A DNA stretch of 64,000 nt from Symsagittifera roscoffensis (GCF_963678635.1 NC_087064.1:67139548-67203547); one strand, 5' to 3'. Positions 1 through 12,348 are shown, counted from the stretch's first letter. Notes: generated from the sequence alone by a model not told the origin. Program-made: numbers and translations.

Positions 1-1495
1 AAAAATGGTTTCTATTTTTGTGGCTAGCGCTTCCACAAGTAAAACAATCAACGGCAAAATTTTTGCTCATTGGCTCATTTTTTCCGCATACTCGATTTTT
101 GCTTTCTTGTTTTGTCTTTTTTCGCACGTGTTTATTCCTGGGGTGGGAATTACTGCTCAATTTTGTGAACCTTGTTCCGTGTATTGGTTGCCTTTGTATC
201 CGGTTAGTCTCCAGTGTCTGCTGTCTCCACGACCACAAATGCCCCGAGTAGTACATTCAGTACCAACCGAAAGCTGTTCAACAACTCTGTTCTCGTAGTT
301 TTCATTATTTTTGATTTATCCCTCTAATTGGCTGGGTTTCAGGGCGTTTGTTTGTCTGCATCAATTCTAATGACTGTTTACAGTGTACTGCCACCTCTAA
401 ATCTATCGCATAGTTCAACTCCTTGGTCCCAAATGGACTTGCGGAGCTCCAGCGTATGTTGACTGTGGTGAATTCTCTTGAGAGAACCTCGAAACGCTAA
501 TTGATCCCAAGCGCCTTGGGATTCGTCTGGGTAAGCCATCAGCGCCAATTGCTGCCAATCCCCCCAAAAAATTCTTTTATTTTCACCTGCCTTTTTCAGG
601 TGACACGCTAGCCGTCTTAAAAAAATGTATTTGACTGGGTTGAAAGGTATAAAAATATAATTCAAAAAATTCCAAAATGTATCAACATTCGCAAAAAAGG
701 AACGTCCCACCCGATCTCAGAAGTTCCAGTGGCGCACCACCAGACTCTCCAAGCCGGAACCCCTCATCTCGACCAGAGACCCAAATTTCATGGTTTCCGC
801 TTTTCAAAGTTTATACTTCCTTATGTCTGAGGAAATGGTTCTGCATCAGGTTTCATTTCGGTTTTGTAAATGATTCTATCAGAAAACTTTCCGTCTGTTG
901 ACTGAGTAAAAAGACCTGGTCATCTACATCAAAACTGATCTGTACTTTCTTCTTTTCTTCTAATGATAACTGCGCACCACCCAGTGTAGCAAGTTCCATT
1001 AACTGAAAGGGCGCCTGATGCTGCGTTACTACCTTGCTACTAAGAATTCCATATAATTGAATCATTTTAAAAAGTATGCTTCAATTCTGCATGAGCAAAA
1101 TTTTGGATATCGGTCATTTTTTGTGCTGATTAAGGAAGTGTTGTCCGAGGTTTCGTATTGTAAAGCAATTATTTTTTGCCAAGATTTAAAATGCATAATT
1201 GATCTATAATGAAACGCAACCCAAGAAGGCGGGTTAAAAATACATCCGCGTCATCAAAAGTCTCGAGCGAGCTCTTGGAACTTGATTTTATTTGGATTTT
1301 ATTCAGCACAATCACAATTACTTTCAATGCCGAATTGCTAGCCGCTTGTTTTTACTATTCGAAGTTTTTGTGCTTCATAAACTATGAGATTTCTTAAATT
1401 TTTTGTTCAATTTTAACTCCACATTCAAACATTTAGATTTGTTAAAGGAGCACACCTCAATCACGTTGGTGTGGTCCAAATTGATAACCCAAAAT
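1..1495. repeat. Long direct repeat, copy R1
   Basis: First visible copy of a degenerate direct repeat. Shared landmarks with later copies are the GTAGCGCTTC block (about 25, 1,515 and 3,418), the Gly-Pro-like CCTGGGGTGGGA block, and the GGAACGTCCCACCCGAT block (about 700 and 2,200). Spacing between first landmarks is 1,490 then 1,903 bp. Short open frames differ from copy to copy, so I treat the unit as non-coding. The left end is cut by the window start. Confidence 0.7.
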
Positions 1496-2710
1496 TAGTT
1501 TCGCTTTATGTGGGTAGCGCTTCTACAAGTAAAACAATCAACGGCAAAACTTTTGCTCCTTGGCACTTTTTTTCCGCATATTCGAAATTTGCCTTCTTGT
1601 TTTGTCTTTTTTTCGCACGCGTTTGGTCCTGGGGTGGGAGTTACTGCTCGATTTTGTGAACCTTGTTCCCTGTAATGCTTGCCTTTGTGTCCAGTTCGTC
1701 TCCAGTGTCTGCTGTCTCCACGACCACAAATAACCCGAACCGAGTAGTACATTCAGTACCAACTGAAAACTGTTCAACGAATCTGTTCTCGTAGTTTTCA
1801 ATAATTTTGATTTATCGCACAAAATGGCCCGGTTTCTGCGCTTTTTTTTGTATGCATCAATTCTAATGACCGCTTACAGTGTACTGCCTCCTCTTAATCC
1901 ATAGCAATGTTCAACTCCTCGTAGCAAATGGACTTGCGGAGCTCAAGCGTAACTTGACTGTGTGTGGTTCATCTCGAGAGAACCTCGAAACGATAATTGA
2001 TCCCATGTGTTCTGCATTGGTCTGGGTTTGCCATCGGCGCCAATTGCTGCCAATCCCCCCAAGAAACTAAAACATTTTCACCTGCCTTTTTCAAGCGAAA
2101 CGTTAGCCGTCTTAAAAAAATATATTTGACTGGGCTTAAATGTATAAAAAATATAATTTAATAAAATCCACAATCTATCAATATGCGCAAACAAGGAACG
2201 TCCCACCCGATGTCAGAAGGTCCAGCGGCGCACCACCAGACTCTCCAAGCCGATAAACCCCTCCTATAGACCAGAGTCCCATTTTATAGTTTCCGAACCA
2301 TGGCAGACCAATTTCATGGTAGAAAAATCTCAAAAAACCATGGCAGACCAATTTCTTGGCTTCCGTTTTTAAAAGTTTATCCTTCTGTATGCCTGGAGAA
2401 ATGGTTCTGCATCAGGCATTCAATTCCGTCTGTAAAAGATTCTATCAGAAAATTTTTCGTCCGTTGACCGCGTCAAAAGACCTGGTCATCTCTAGCAAAA
2501 CTGATCTGTACTTTCTTCTTTCCTTCCAATGACTACTGCGCACCACCCAAAGTAGCACGTTCCATTAATTGAAAGGGCTTCTGATGCTGCGTTACTACCT
2601 TGCTACTAAGAAGTCCAAGAATTTGAATCATTTTAAAAAGTGTGCTTCGCTTCTGCATGTGCAAAATTTTGGATATCGGTCATTTTTTATGTGCTGATAT
2701 AGGAATTTTT

Positions 2711-3270
2711 GGGCAATGTTTTGTACTAAAAAGCAACTTTTTGCCAATGTTTAAAATGCATTTTGGGTCTATATTAAAATCCCAGCCAAGAAGGCTGGTT
2801 AAAAAATCATCCGCCGTCATCAAAAGTCTCGAGCGAGCTCTTGGAGTTTATTTTCAATCGGATTCAATTGAGCGCAATGACAATTATTTTCAATGCCAAA
2901 TTACTAGCCGCTTGTATTTTACTATTACAAGTTTTCGTTCTTTTTAAACAATGAGACTTCTGAGCTTTACTGTTCAATTGGAAGTTTTGTCCAATGTTTT
3001 TTTCTAATAAAGCATTTTTTTGCCAATGTTTAAAATGCATAGTTGTCTATATTAAAATCCAAGCCAAGAAGGCGGGTTAAAAAAATCATCCGCGGTCATC
3101 AAAAGTCTCGAGCGAGCTCATGGAGTTTATTTTCAATCGGATTCTGTTGAGCCCAATGACAATTACTTTCAATATCAAATTACTAGCTGCTTGTGGTTTA
3201 CTATTACAAGTTTTCGTGCTTTATAAACAATGAGACTTCTGAGCTTTACAGTTCAATTGTAAATCCACAT
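2711..3270. repeat. Internal tandem duplication of about 279 bp
   Basis: Two adjacent copies with a period near 279 bp. Both contain GCCAATGTTTAAAATGCAT (2,743 and 3,022) followed by the AGTCTCGAGCGAGCTC block. R1 has a single copy of this segment, so the duplication is specific to R2. Confidence 0.7.
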
Positions 3271-3281
3271 TCAAACATTTA

Positions 3282-3395
3282 GGTATGTTAAAGGAGCACA
3301 CCTCGATCACGTTGGTGTGGTCCATATTAATAACCCAAGGTATGTTAAAGGAGCACACCTCAATCACGTTGGTGTGGTCCATATTAATAACCCAA
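3282..3395. repeat. 57-bp tandem duplication
   Basis: Two nearly identical 57-bp copies (3,282-3,338 and 3,339-3,395), each containing GTTAAAGGAGCACACCTC and GTTGGTGTGGTCC. R1 has one copy at about 1,440-1,490. Confidence 0.8.
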
Positions 3396-3396
3396 A

Positions 3397-4106
3397 AATA
3401 ATTTCGCTTTATGTGGGTAGCGCTTCCACAAGTAAGACAATCAACGGCAAAAATTTTGCTCATTGGCTTTTTTGCCCGCATATTCGACTTTTGCCTTCTT
3501 GTTTGTCTTTTTTTTCGCACGTGTTTGGTCCTGGGGTGGGAGTTACTGCTCGAATTTGTGAACCTTGTTACCTGTATTGCTTGCCTTTGTGTCCGTTTCG
3601 TCTCCAGTCTCTGCTGTCTCCTTGACCATAATTGCCCCGAGTTGTACATTCAGTACCAACCGAAATCTGTTAAACAAGTCTGTTCTCGTAGTTTTCATCA
3701 TTTTTGATTTATCCCTCCAAATGGCTGGGTTTCAGCGCGTTTGTTTGTCTGCATCAATTCTAATGACCGCTTACAGTGTACTACCACCTCTAAATCCATC
3801 GCAAAGTTCAACTCCTTATCCCAAATGAACTTGCGGAGCTCAAGCGTAATTTGACTGTGGTGAAATCTCTTGAGGAACCTCGAAACGCTAATTCATCCCA
3901 AGTGCCTTGGGATTAGTCTGGGTAAGCCATCAGCGCAAATTGCTGTCAACCCCCCCCCCCAAAATTGTCACATTTTCACTTGCCTTTTCCAAGCGACACG
4001 CTAGCCGTCTTAAAAAATATATATTTGACTGGGCCTAAATGTATAAAAATATCAATTAATAAAATCCAAAATCTATCAACATTCGCAAACAAGGACCGTC
4101 CCACTC
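3397..4106. repeat. Long direct repeat, copy R3 (truncated)
   Basis: Third copy. It follows R1 and R2 from the GTAGCGCTTC block through to the GTCCCACTCGAT block near 4,100 and then stops. A run of nine or more C residues sits near 3,951. No coding content supported. Confidence 0.65.
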
Positions 4107-4440
4107 GATATCTGTTGAACAAATCTGTTCTTGTAATTATTTAGCATTTTTGTTTTATCCGTTTGTTCGCTTGCATCAATTGTATTGGCCGCTTCCAGGT
4201 GAAATGACACCACTAAATCCATCGCAAAGTTCAACTCTTCGTCCCAAATCGACTTGCGGAGCTCACGTGTAACTTGATTGTGGTGGATCCTCTTGAGGAA
4301 ACCTCGAAACGCTAATCGATCCTAAGTGCTTAGGGATTCATCTGGGTAGGCCATCAGCGCCAATTGCTGCACATCCCCCTAAAAGTTTGTAAAATTTCAT
4401 ATGCCTTTTCCAAGCGATACGCTAGTCGTCTTCGAAAGAC
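4107..4440. repeat. Partial fourth copy of the repeat
   Basis: This piece restarts at the position equivalent to about 276 in R1 (CTGTTGAACAAATCTGTTC) and runs to the equivalent of about 615, ending at CTAGTCGTCTT. It is more diverged than R1-R3. Everything to the right no longer matches the repeat. Confidence 0.6.
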
Positions 4441-5920
4441 CACTGGCTTTTCACGGCAACGACTTCGAAAAGCTTCAACGGTCTCATCAGAGCTTTTTCT
4501 AGTGGCCTCTGGAAGAATACCAAAAAGTCGAGTGCGGAATTTTGCATTACCAGCGCAATATATATTGTAGCCGTTTATCAGTTTCTGTTCCACTTACAGT
4601 ACGTATTCATATTTGTAACTCTGCCAATAGCTCAAAAATGCTAAATGGCTTTCAAAGTCAAAAAAAATCGGTGATGACTTCCTTTACCGAATTGACCGAA
4701 TTTGCGTTGCCATATTTAACTCCCACACCACGTATTTAATAATAAGTTGTTCCTAAAGCTGGAGTTTCCTCGTATTACTCGGTGATTTCGGTTTAAAAAA
4801 AAGTTTTTCATCTACACCAACAACAATTTATAGGTTGTTAGTTCAGAAATTGATCATTTTTCTGAATAAATTTTCGGTTTTTCAGCTAGCTTTTTTTTCA
4901 ACTTCCATTGAAATCTATCAAATTTTCTTATTTTCGCAACCTAGAAAAAAAAATTCTCGAATTAATCATTTTCTTGGGCAATTTTTCTGGTTTTCTTGAT
5001 AAAAAATGATTTTTAAGTGTTTTAACGTTTAAGATGAAATTAACAAGATTTTCCTTGTAATCCAAAAAACTCTCTTTCCGTTTTTTTTATCTTGTAATGA
5101 GTTTGAATTGTTTTTAAATATTTCCCCTCAACAAGAGTCTCGAAGAAATAATGGCATTTTACAATACAAATGATCAATTAATTTATAAAACGATTTATCA
5201 GAGGAAAAAAACAGTAATTAACTGATTGAGATGAGTCTTCTTTTTAATTGGTTTTTCGTAGTTTCTCCGTTTCGTTTATGTCAGTAATTATTGGTTTTCT
5301 CAGGTTTCTAAGTTTCGCATCTGTTGTATATATCTGTCAATTTCATCTGAAAAAAAAACTAATTCTCCAAATTTTTCTGGGCGTTTGAATAATTTCAAAA
5401 AAAAATTATTATTATGCCAATTATCAGACATCGTAAATTAACATGACCTCTGCCATACTTATTCATTTTATGTTCTCAAGAATTTCCGAGCAAGAAAACT
5501 TCCGTTTTTCTAGAATAACCAAAAAATTGAGTGAGGCTCTCGATGTAAAAAAAACCAATGCTTAGCAGAAAACATTTATTTTGCTATTGTTGAATGTCAT
5601 CCCGTGTGAAAATTCAATTCTAAAGTGGAATATCGTCAGCTTAAAATTGCAAATTTAATTGCCCTTTAAAAGGTGTTGTAGCGCTACGACGTCTACGAAG
5701 GATTAATCAGAAGCATCCACACGGTTTGACGTTTGTCTCATGGGCTGCTGGTAGGCAGATCTTGCGGGAATCAATTATTGTTGACTACACAGCCTATAGA
5801 AGATGAATCGCATGCTTAGTTTTTAACCGCGCAACGGCTGCAGCGGAGGTGAAAATCGCAAACTTGATAAATATAGTGTTTCAAGAATGGATGCCTTTTC
5901 CAATCAAAAACCTTGGAAAA
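4441..5920. other. AT-rich stretch without recognisable genes
   Basis: Long T and A runs and no open frame with family-like text. I see no RNA gene or transposon signature here. Confidence 0.5.
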
Positions 5921-6121
5921 TCAGGGTACCGCCGCCTTTAGCACAAAACATTTCCTGAATAAAGTCTGATAGGATTTGATCAGGTTTACTGAGTAACCCA
6001 TGACAGGTAGTTTTTTAAGCAGAGAAGTTCTATCGCAATACAGGTTACGAACGCTGCCTGTGTACTTGGCATGATCAATGATAAAACTATTTTTGAAGAC
6101 ACTTTCTATTTGTAGAGCCAA
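5921..6121 (-). pseudogene. Possible scrap of a LINE reverse transcriptase
   Basis: A 66-codon minus-strand frame contains LLKKLPVMGYSVNLIKSYQ, which resembles the fingers/palm segment of CR1/Jockey-type RTs (leucine-rich helix, then a W/I-x-S-Y loop). No catalytic motif is present and the flanks are not coding. This is weak evidence and could be chance. Confidence 0.25.
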
Positions 6122-7521
6122 GTGAACGAACGTGCAGCTTAGTACAAATATCGATTAAACCTAAATTTTAGTACAAGTTCAAACTTTACGAGCTTCTTCA
6201 AACATAACGTTTTTTTTCTGTGCAAGTGTTATGTTTTCAAATCTGATTGGCTTGATTGCCAACCCTGCGACGTTTTATTATATGCATTTTACCTTACCGT
6301 TACCCATTTTATGAAATTCACTAACTTGTGACTAATTATACAATTTGTCTTTTTGTCTCATTTAAAAAAAACGATTTTTTTGATTGGCTGAAAAGATGAA
6401 GGCGTAGGGAAGTCACTTCGGTCCTTCTGTGTTCGCGTCTGCTCTCCGGTTCCCAGCGTGTCCCTCTGGCATTCTGGACGTCCTTGGCGACAACGCTGTC
6501 AGACTGAGGGACATTATTTTTTAACGCTTACACAGCCGCCAATTTAGCTTCCATCAAGGAGCCACGGAATTTCACTCCTTGAGAGCGGTCCAAATCGGCG
6601 ACATTTTTGTTCCTACTTGGAGTGCTGGCCGCGCAGCCGTTTTTGTCGTCACAGTGATATCACAGCTGAAGTTATCTCTTCTCTCACTAGCGTAACATCA
6701 CTTAACCGTAATGAGAACCGGAAGTTTTCGAAACACAAGAAAACTAGGAGGACCAAGGATTCATTTTTTTGCTCTTGGCAGCCAAAAGCATTTGAAGCCC
6801 TCAAAGGTCTCTTCGCCTTTATCGCTAACGCCAGACGTCTTTACTTCGTGGATGCGCGTTTTGCTGCAGTGCGCTTACTTCAAAGCCTGTCCGTGTGCCC
6901 CATGAGAAGAAACGCTAACGATATTCAGTCGGACCAGCTAGTCTTGTGCGATTCGTTTATTTCTTTGTTTTTTCCTTCCTTTTTCTGGTGCTCCTTTTTC
7001 CTACTTCACTGCTGCTTTTTTCCCTCCCTGTTGGTGCTATCTCCAATAAAAAGAACGTTTTTCGAATTCAACAAATTTAATTTGATTTTGTTTTCATTAC
7101 AAGTCGTTCTGATATTTTTAAATTCATATTTTTTCGCATTTGAAATAAAAATTGGGATATTCTGACTTACTCTATTCATGGAAACCTGAAATTAAGGAGC
7201 AAATCGGTTTTTTTTAATTGATAATGCCAAAGTAGTTAAAACCAAACTAAGTTAGAGAGAGAGAAAGACACTGTAGTTAATGTATAGAAAAAGCATAATG
7301 CTTAATATACAAAATAGTGCAATCTATAAAAGTATACTTCGTAGAACCTAAGAAACTAATGTGGCAGCGCTAAACTTGTGTTGACAATTGAGTTAAAGGC
7401 TCATCATCTAAACCTGAAATCACGCCAAGTAAGAGCGTTGCTTATTTCGACATTCGATTTTAATTGAATCTCTAAAAAAAATGTCAGTCTACTTTTGAAA
7501 GCATGTTGACTTAAGCTTATA
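6122..7521. other. No supported gene
   Basis: The GC-richer part (about 6,410-6,900) contains a 182-codon plus frame starting near 6,617. Its second half is low-complexity Phe/Leu/Ser encoded by T-rich DNA, and it matches no family I know. The rest is AT-rich. Nothing here is firm enough to call. Confidence 0.4.
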
Positions 7522-9760
7522 TCAAGAATATGTGACGGCAGTGAGTTTCAGTTTACAGAAATCATGTAAAAAATATTTACTGAAGAGAACAGATGAAGTT
7601 TTCATTTGAAGAACAAAAACGTTAGATCTCAGATTAAGTCGATAATTGGCTGTATTTCGTTTTTGATGTACTGAAGCAAATAGCATAATGACTTGTGTTT
7701 CAAAAAATTTTTGACACTGATTATACTTTTGCTCAGTCTGAATTCTATAGACGACTTGGAATTCGAACGAAAAAAATACTCGTTTTAAGGCCCAATTCAT
7801 TTGTTTTTCTAAAAATAATAATGAAGCATTGGACATATGTTGTCTAAATAGAGATGAGTAATCCACGTGGAAGAAGACAAGTGTTTGGAGAAGAATCTTT
7901 AAGGTTTCAGTCTGTAGCTGCTTTTTGATACTATCGATTGCTCTTGTTGCTTTAGCCATTTTTTTTCAAAATTGTTTTAGCCTGGTTTTGTAAAGTCAGT
8001 TTTTTGTCTAACTTTATGCCTAGATAGTTACATTCGCTTACTTTTGAGACCAGGGTGTTTCCAATTCTAATATAGTCGATCTCACAAGCTCTTTTTTCGT
8101 TTATCTTACAAAAGGTTACAAGTTCGGTTTTCATTGCATTTAGAGCCAGGTGGTGAGAACTGAAGAAGTCTTCGAGGGAAGTCACGCTTTTCTGCAAGTT
8201 ACATAGAGCTGTTGCAGAATTTATGTCACTAGAAAAAACGAGATAATCGTCTGCAGGTTGAATTATTAGTTGGTCTAGTTAGCTCATTTGAATCGTCATT
8301 AACATAAAAATTTAAATAAAAGAGGTCCGAGAACAGTACCTTGATGTACTCTTTGTTTGAGTTCAATCCAGTGTGAAACCGTTTCTTCAACTTTTAGACA
8401 TTGTAATTTTTTTCTAAAAAAACTTCTAATTAGCTTCATTGAAGCTAATAAAAAGCTAATTGTTCTCAATTTTTTTCAATAGGATTTCGCGAATTTTCGA
8501 ATTGAAAGATCAAGTAGAACAGCATAGTTTATATTATTATCTACAATTACATTCCTTATTGATACAGTAAAGTCGAGATCTGCATCTTTTGTCGAGACAA
8601 ATTCTCTGCAACCAAATTGAGGAGGATTAAAAATTTTTTTAAAATGTATTGATTTAGATGCACAGTTATTTGTTTATTTAAATTTTGTCATGGATTTTCA
8701 AAAAGCAGTTGTAATTGATGGAGGTCTATAATTTTTGGGATCTAGAATATCATCTTTTTTAAATTTGGGAGTCACCAGAGCATTTTTCACATCATAAGCA
8801 AAAATTGAATGAAAGTTATATTGGTTCAAGACAAAGTTCAAATGTAGTATAATGATTGATTTTACATCTATTATTGCCGATGAGGGAACCTTGTCGGCCC
8901 TAAGCGGTTTATAGTGTTTTATGTTCTTCTATTACATCGAAACATTTTTTTGAGATATTGGACGAAAAAAAACACGAGTTTATTGATTAAATTAGTTAAT
9001 ACAGATGGTGAAGTTGACTTGGAAGTAAAAATTATCTGTATTTGGAAAAACTAATTTAAAATGATCTACAAAACTTTTTTTGTTGACAAAAACGTCTCCG
9101 AATGAGTTTTTCAAAGCAATAACTGCTGATACACTTTCTGAGCATCTCAATTTAATAATGAAGTTCTAATGAAAATTCAATGAGTTTTAATCACTAAAAC
9201 ACGACAGCATAGTCTGCTTGCTTTGTTTTTATCATTTTACTCTAATTACTTTTCGAAATGTTATAAGCAGACCAGTTGATTTGACATGGATTACTTTTAA
9301 AGACGAATACAATTGCTGGCGTCGTTTCAGTTCTGTCTTTTGTCTATAGAAGTAGTTTTGGTTTTTTAACACTCTGAGCCACGTTGGTAATATAAGTGTT
9401 TGCAAAATGATCAATTTTGTAAGGAGTATTCAACACTAAACTTCTTGCTTCAGCAAATTGTTCACGGACTATAAAGTCGAAATATGTGCTTGTAGATTTA
9501 AATACTCGCGTCCCCTCGCAGACATTGAACAGTTTTGAAATTCTTACGGCACTTATCAGTTACATTCAAAAATAAAGTTTTATAGGTGATATTGGGCCCT
9601 GGGCTAGTTTCTACATCACAACAATTTACATTTACATTGTTCGAGCACAAGTAATACTGGAAAATTAATTGAAAGCAAAGTTTGCAAATAAATTTCTGGC
9701 CATTTTCGGTTCTTACCCATCAAAACATAGTTTAGAGATCAAAACAAAATTGTATAATCA
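7522..9760 (-). mobile_element. Decayed APE-type LINE (CR1/Jockey-like), minus strand
   Basis: Reading the minus strand from 9,760 down gives, in scattered frames: an endonuclease tail (NTPYKIDHFAN, with the Asp-His of APE nucleases), a linker matching the LINE at 33.9 kb, the RT start FKKDDILDPKNYRP near 8,760, the catalytic-Asp segment YAVLLDLS near 8,530, a degraded F/YxDD box (PADDYLVFSS, 8,246-8,254), and the thumb region ECNYLGIKLDKKL. The order is colinear with the plus-strand LINE in the array, so both belong to one family. Many stops and shifts, a lost Tyr before ADD and missing endonuclease show it is inactive and older than the array copy. Confidence 0.85.
9594..9617 (-). other. 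2A-like motif remnant at LINE N-terminus
   Basis: The minus strand encodes DVETSPGP, preceded by NCC. The ribosome-skipping 2A consensus is D-V/I-E-x-N-P-G-P, and such motifs are known near the N-terminus of several APE-type LINE proteins. Here Asn is replaced by Ser, so activity would be doubtful even if the frame were open. The position just before the endonuclease fits the known arrangement. Confidence 0.5.
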
Positions 9761-10304
9761 ACTTTTGAGGCTATGTGTTTTTCGTATAGCAGCGTAAGTT
9801 TCCGTCACGAATAACAACATTTGACACATGGAAGACGTTTTTTTTCAGTTGCATAAGCGTCCTGTTTCTAGCAACAGTATTGTCTTTAAAAAAACAAAAA
9901 CGTCTATATCGTTTTCTTCCAGTTTTGATTTAGAATACAGAATGTCTTAATTTGCCTTTCTTGCAACAAACCGCACTGTTATTTGAGGATGCATATCGTT
10001 CCTTCTTTTTGGTAGTGTATGGCATACAGAAATGTTACTATTCTTCACATCAACAAACTGTTTGTTCCCACAGAGTTCAACTAGCTTTTGCTCCAGTTGC
10101 GCAATGGTGTGCCATTCCCCGGATTGGCGCAGTGGAACCCTCCGACGAGAACGAAAAAGAGCATTATCGACGTTGGCATCTATTTCGTTACAAAAGGGAG
10201 GGTAGGAATTTTTTAGAATTTTGAGTTTTCGATTTTTCGATTGGAACTAGACTATTTCTCAAAATAAAAAAAGGCACTTTGTCCTGAAAAGACAAGGAAA
10301 AGAC
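9761..10304. other. No supported gene
   Basis: Spacer between the minus-strand LINE and the plus-strand RLE element. A 90-codon plus frame (9,952-10,224) has no recognisable domain. The region may hold the 5' part of either element, but I cannot show it. Confidence 0.4.
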
Positions 10305-10829
10305 ATGCCGAAAAACACATGCGAAAAACAGGCCTTGTCAGAACGAGAGTACTGGTGTCGCCTTGTTGCTCACGATAAATTTCCTGGTGTCCGCCCAATC
10401 GGCATTGGGGAAATGGAGCTGTCATTTGATCCCCTACAACTCGCTGCTGGTCATATGAGTGGTATTGACGCCGGTGATGCAGGTGTTCAGTGTGATCGTT
10501 GCTTTACTTGGTTTCATTATTCCTGTGCAAAGACATCTGAGAGAGCAGTATTGAAACTTGGAGACAAAGCATTTTTCTGTGATCCTTGCTACATCATCTC
10601 AAATGACGCCGAAGCGTGGCCGAACCTTTTAAAACCCGATCATTATAAGTGTAGGCACCCTGACCAAGACTGGGGCAAGCTCTCGGGCCTTGAGTTTGAA
10701 ATTTCTATTAATAATGCTTATGAATATGTAGTGCACTGGAAGAAAAACTTGTTCAAATTACCCTCTGGTGTGCATGGTAAGAGGTTTTTTTTACTGAACT
10801 CACCAAACTTATCAACGATTGGAATCTAA
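10305..10829 (+). pseudogene. RLE element N-terminal part: RT scrap plus PHD-like finger
   Basis: This 174-codon frame starts with KFPGVRPIGIGE and HMSGID, which are RT motifs, then changes at about codon 60 to VQCDRCFTWFHYSC and, 20 residues on, FFCDPC. The second part is a Cys4-His-Cys-type PHD-like zinc finger. An RT motif upstream of the N-terminal finger is out of order. DNA comparison shows why: about 118 bp (10,358-10,475) is a diverged duplicate of 11,433-11,550. The finger itself looks structurally complete. In this family an N-terminal finger would bind nucleic acid or chromatin, which is inference. Confidence 0.7.
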
Positions 10830-10950
10830 ATGGATCTCTGGAAGTTTTCTCTATTAAAGCTGCACAGGTGTTCCCCGTTACTTCTGCAGTAATCATCGAA
10901 AAGTTCAAAAACGCTTAATGGTGTGACACGATGGTATTATTACTGAAATA

Positions 10951-11373
10951 TTGGATGAGGCTATCGCTATCCAACCCCGCTTACCGAAGCAACGCAATAG
11001 TCCTTCTTTAGCACAAACACAGAAAGCGTTTGCCAAACTTATCACGGAAGGTAAAATCGCGCCAGCTTTAAGACTCCTTGAAGACAGATCGGAGGGCGGC
11101 GTACTCGAACCAACCTCTGAGGTGCTGAAAATCCTGAATGACAAGCACCCTAAAGCTGCATCTGTCAATTGGAGTGGTGTTCTAAGAGGACCGCTTGCAA
11201 AAGTTCATGATGTGATTTTCGACTCCATTTCTAGTGAAGATACTCGAACAGCTGCTCAACATACACATGGTGGAGCACGACCCTCCGGCCTGGAAGCTCT
11301 GGGTAAGCAGCGTATTCTCTGTTCCAAACGCCTAAGCCAGCCTCAACTGATCTTTGCTCAGCTCTTGCCCTGA
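10951..11373 (+). pseudogene. RLE element pre-RT region
   Basis: Family-like text includes KAFAKLITEGKIAPALRLL, GGVLEP and KHP, which I recognise as the conserved stretch just upstream of the RT in this group of invertebrate non-LTR proteins. The frame runs out near 11,360. The continuation ALALMSRKLC is found one frame over, so a single indel separates it from the RT block. Confidence 0.7.
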
Positions 11374-12348
11374 TGTCCCGCAAACTCTGCAAGACACATA
11401 CGGATCCGTCATCCGTTGAGGCCCTTCTTGGCAGTCGCCTTGTTGCTCTCGATAAATGTCCTGGTGTCCGCCCAATCGGCATTGGGGAAGTGGAGCTTTT
11501 ATTTGGTCCCCTACAGCTCGCTGCTGATCATATGAGTGGTATTGATGCCGCTATTCATTCTATGAGAAATTTCTTCAACGATTCGGACAGTGGCGGAGTT
11601 CTTCTGGTAGACGCAGAAAATGCCTTTAACCTCCTTAACGGCAGAGTAGCTCTTTATAACATCCAGTACAGCTGCCCCCATTGTGTCAACATTTGCCCAC
11701 AATCTTTACCGCCATGCGAACAGACTTTTCAACTTTGGTGAAGAATTGTCCGCTGAAGAGGGAACGACTCAGGGAGACCCGTTTGCCATGGTTTTCTAAG
11801 GCCTCTCCATTACTCTGCTTATCTACTCTGCTCCTGTGACCAGTGGTGCGCATATCTGGTATGCGGATGACGCTGGAGGTGCTGGAATACTGAGGCAACA
11901 AAGACATTGGTGGGACTTTCTTTGTCAGATGGGACCGAGCTTAGGTTACTACCCGAATGCAGATAAGATCATCTTAATTGTCAAACCTGAACAGCTGAAT
12001 GAAGCGAAACTTGTCTTTGAAGAAACTGGTTTTGTCATCACTGCCGAAGGTGCCATGTATTTAGGCACACCACTTGGGAGCAAAAAGTATGAGAACCAGT
12101 TCTTGATTAGCCGCGCTGACAAAATCGGGAAACAACTTGAGAAACTGTCAGGAATTGCGTCGATACGCCCGCAAGCAGCCTACACTGTTTTCACTTTTGG
12201 ATTCCGGAACATGTGGAACTTTCTTGCCCGTACCGTGGAAACTTTCAGTGATCGTTTTTGCCTAGAGGAAACAATCCAGAATCAATTTATCCCTGCTCTG
12301 TTGGGGCACCCGTGTAATCCCACTCTTAATCCCACTGTGTGGACTTGA
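11373..12348 (+). pseudogene. RLE element reverse transcriptase (fragmented)
   Basis: The first frame (to 11,741) gives LVALDKCPGVRPIGIGE, GPLQLAADHMSGIDAA and GVLLVDAENAFNLL, which holds the first catalytic Asp. A stop-containing gap follows, with EEGTTQGDPFAM-like text near 11,755-11,790. The second frame (11,836-12,348) has the catalytic box YADDAG (YADD at 11,860-11,871) and the thumb text LGYYPNADK and YLGTPLGS. About 30 residues normally found between GIGEV and GPLQL are missing. The same gap is present in the duplicated copy at 10.4 kb, so the deletion came first. Confidence 0.85.

Larger units (their letters stand above)
1496..3396. repeat. Long direct repeat, copy R2 (expanded)
   Basis: Second copy of the repeat. 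It is about 400 bp longer than R1, mainly through an internal duplication (2,711-3,270) and a 57-bp tandem duplication at its right end. A 19-bp block ACCATGGCAGACCAATTTC also occurs twice near 2,300-2,360. No reading frame is conserved with R1 or R3. Confidence 0.7.

Noticed and set aside
6617-7165. A 182-codon plus-strand gene
   Set aside because: No ATG in good context, second half low-complexity from T-rich DNA, no family resemblance.
10118-10150. A tRNA-like start (GGATTGGCGCAGTGGAA)
   Set aside because: Downstream bases cannot be folded by eye into a cloverleaf with a T-arm. Chance similarity to a D-arm.
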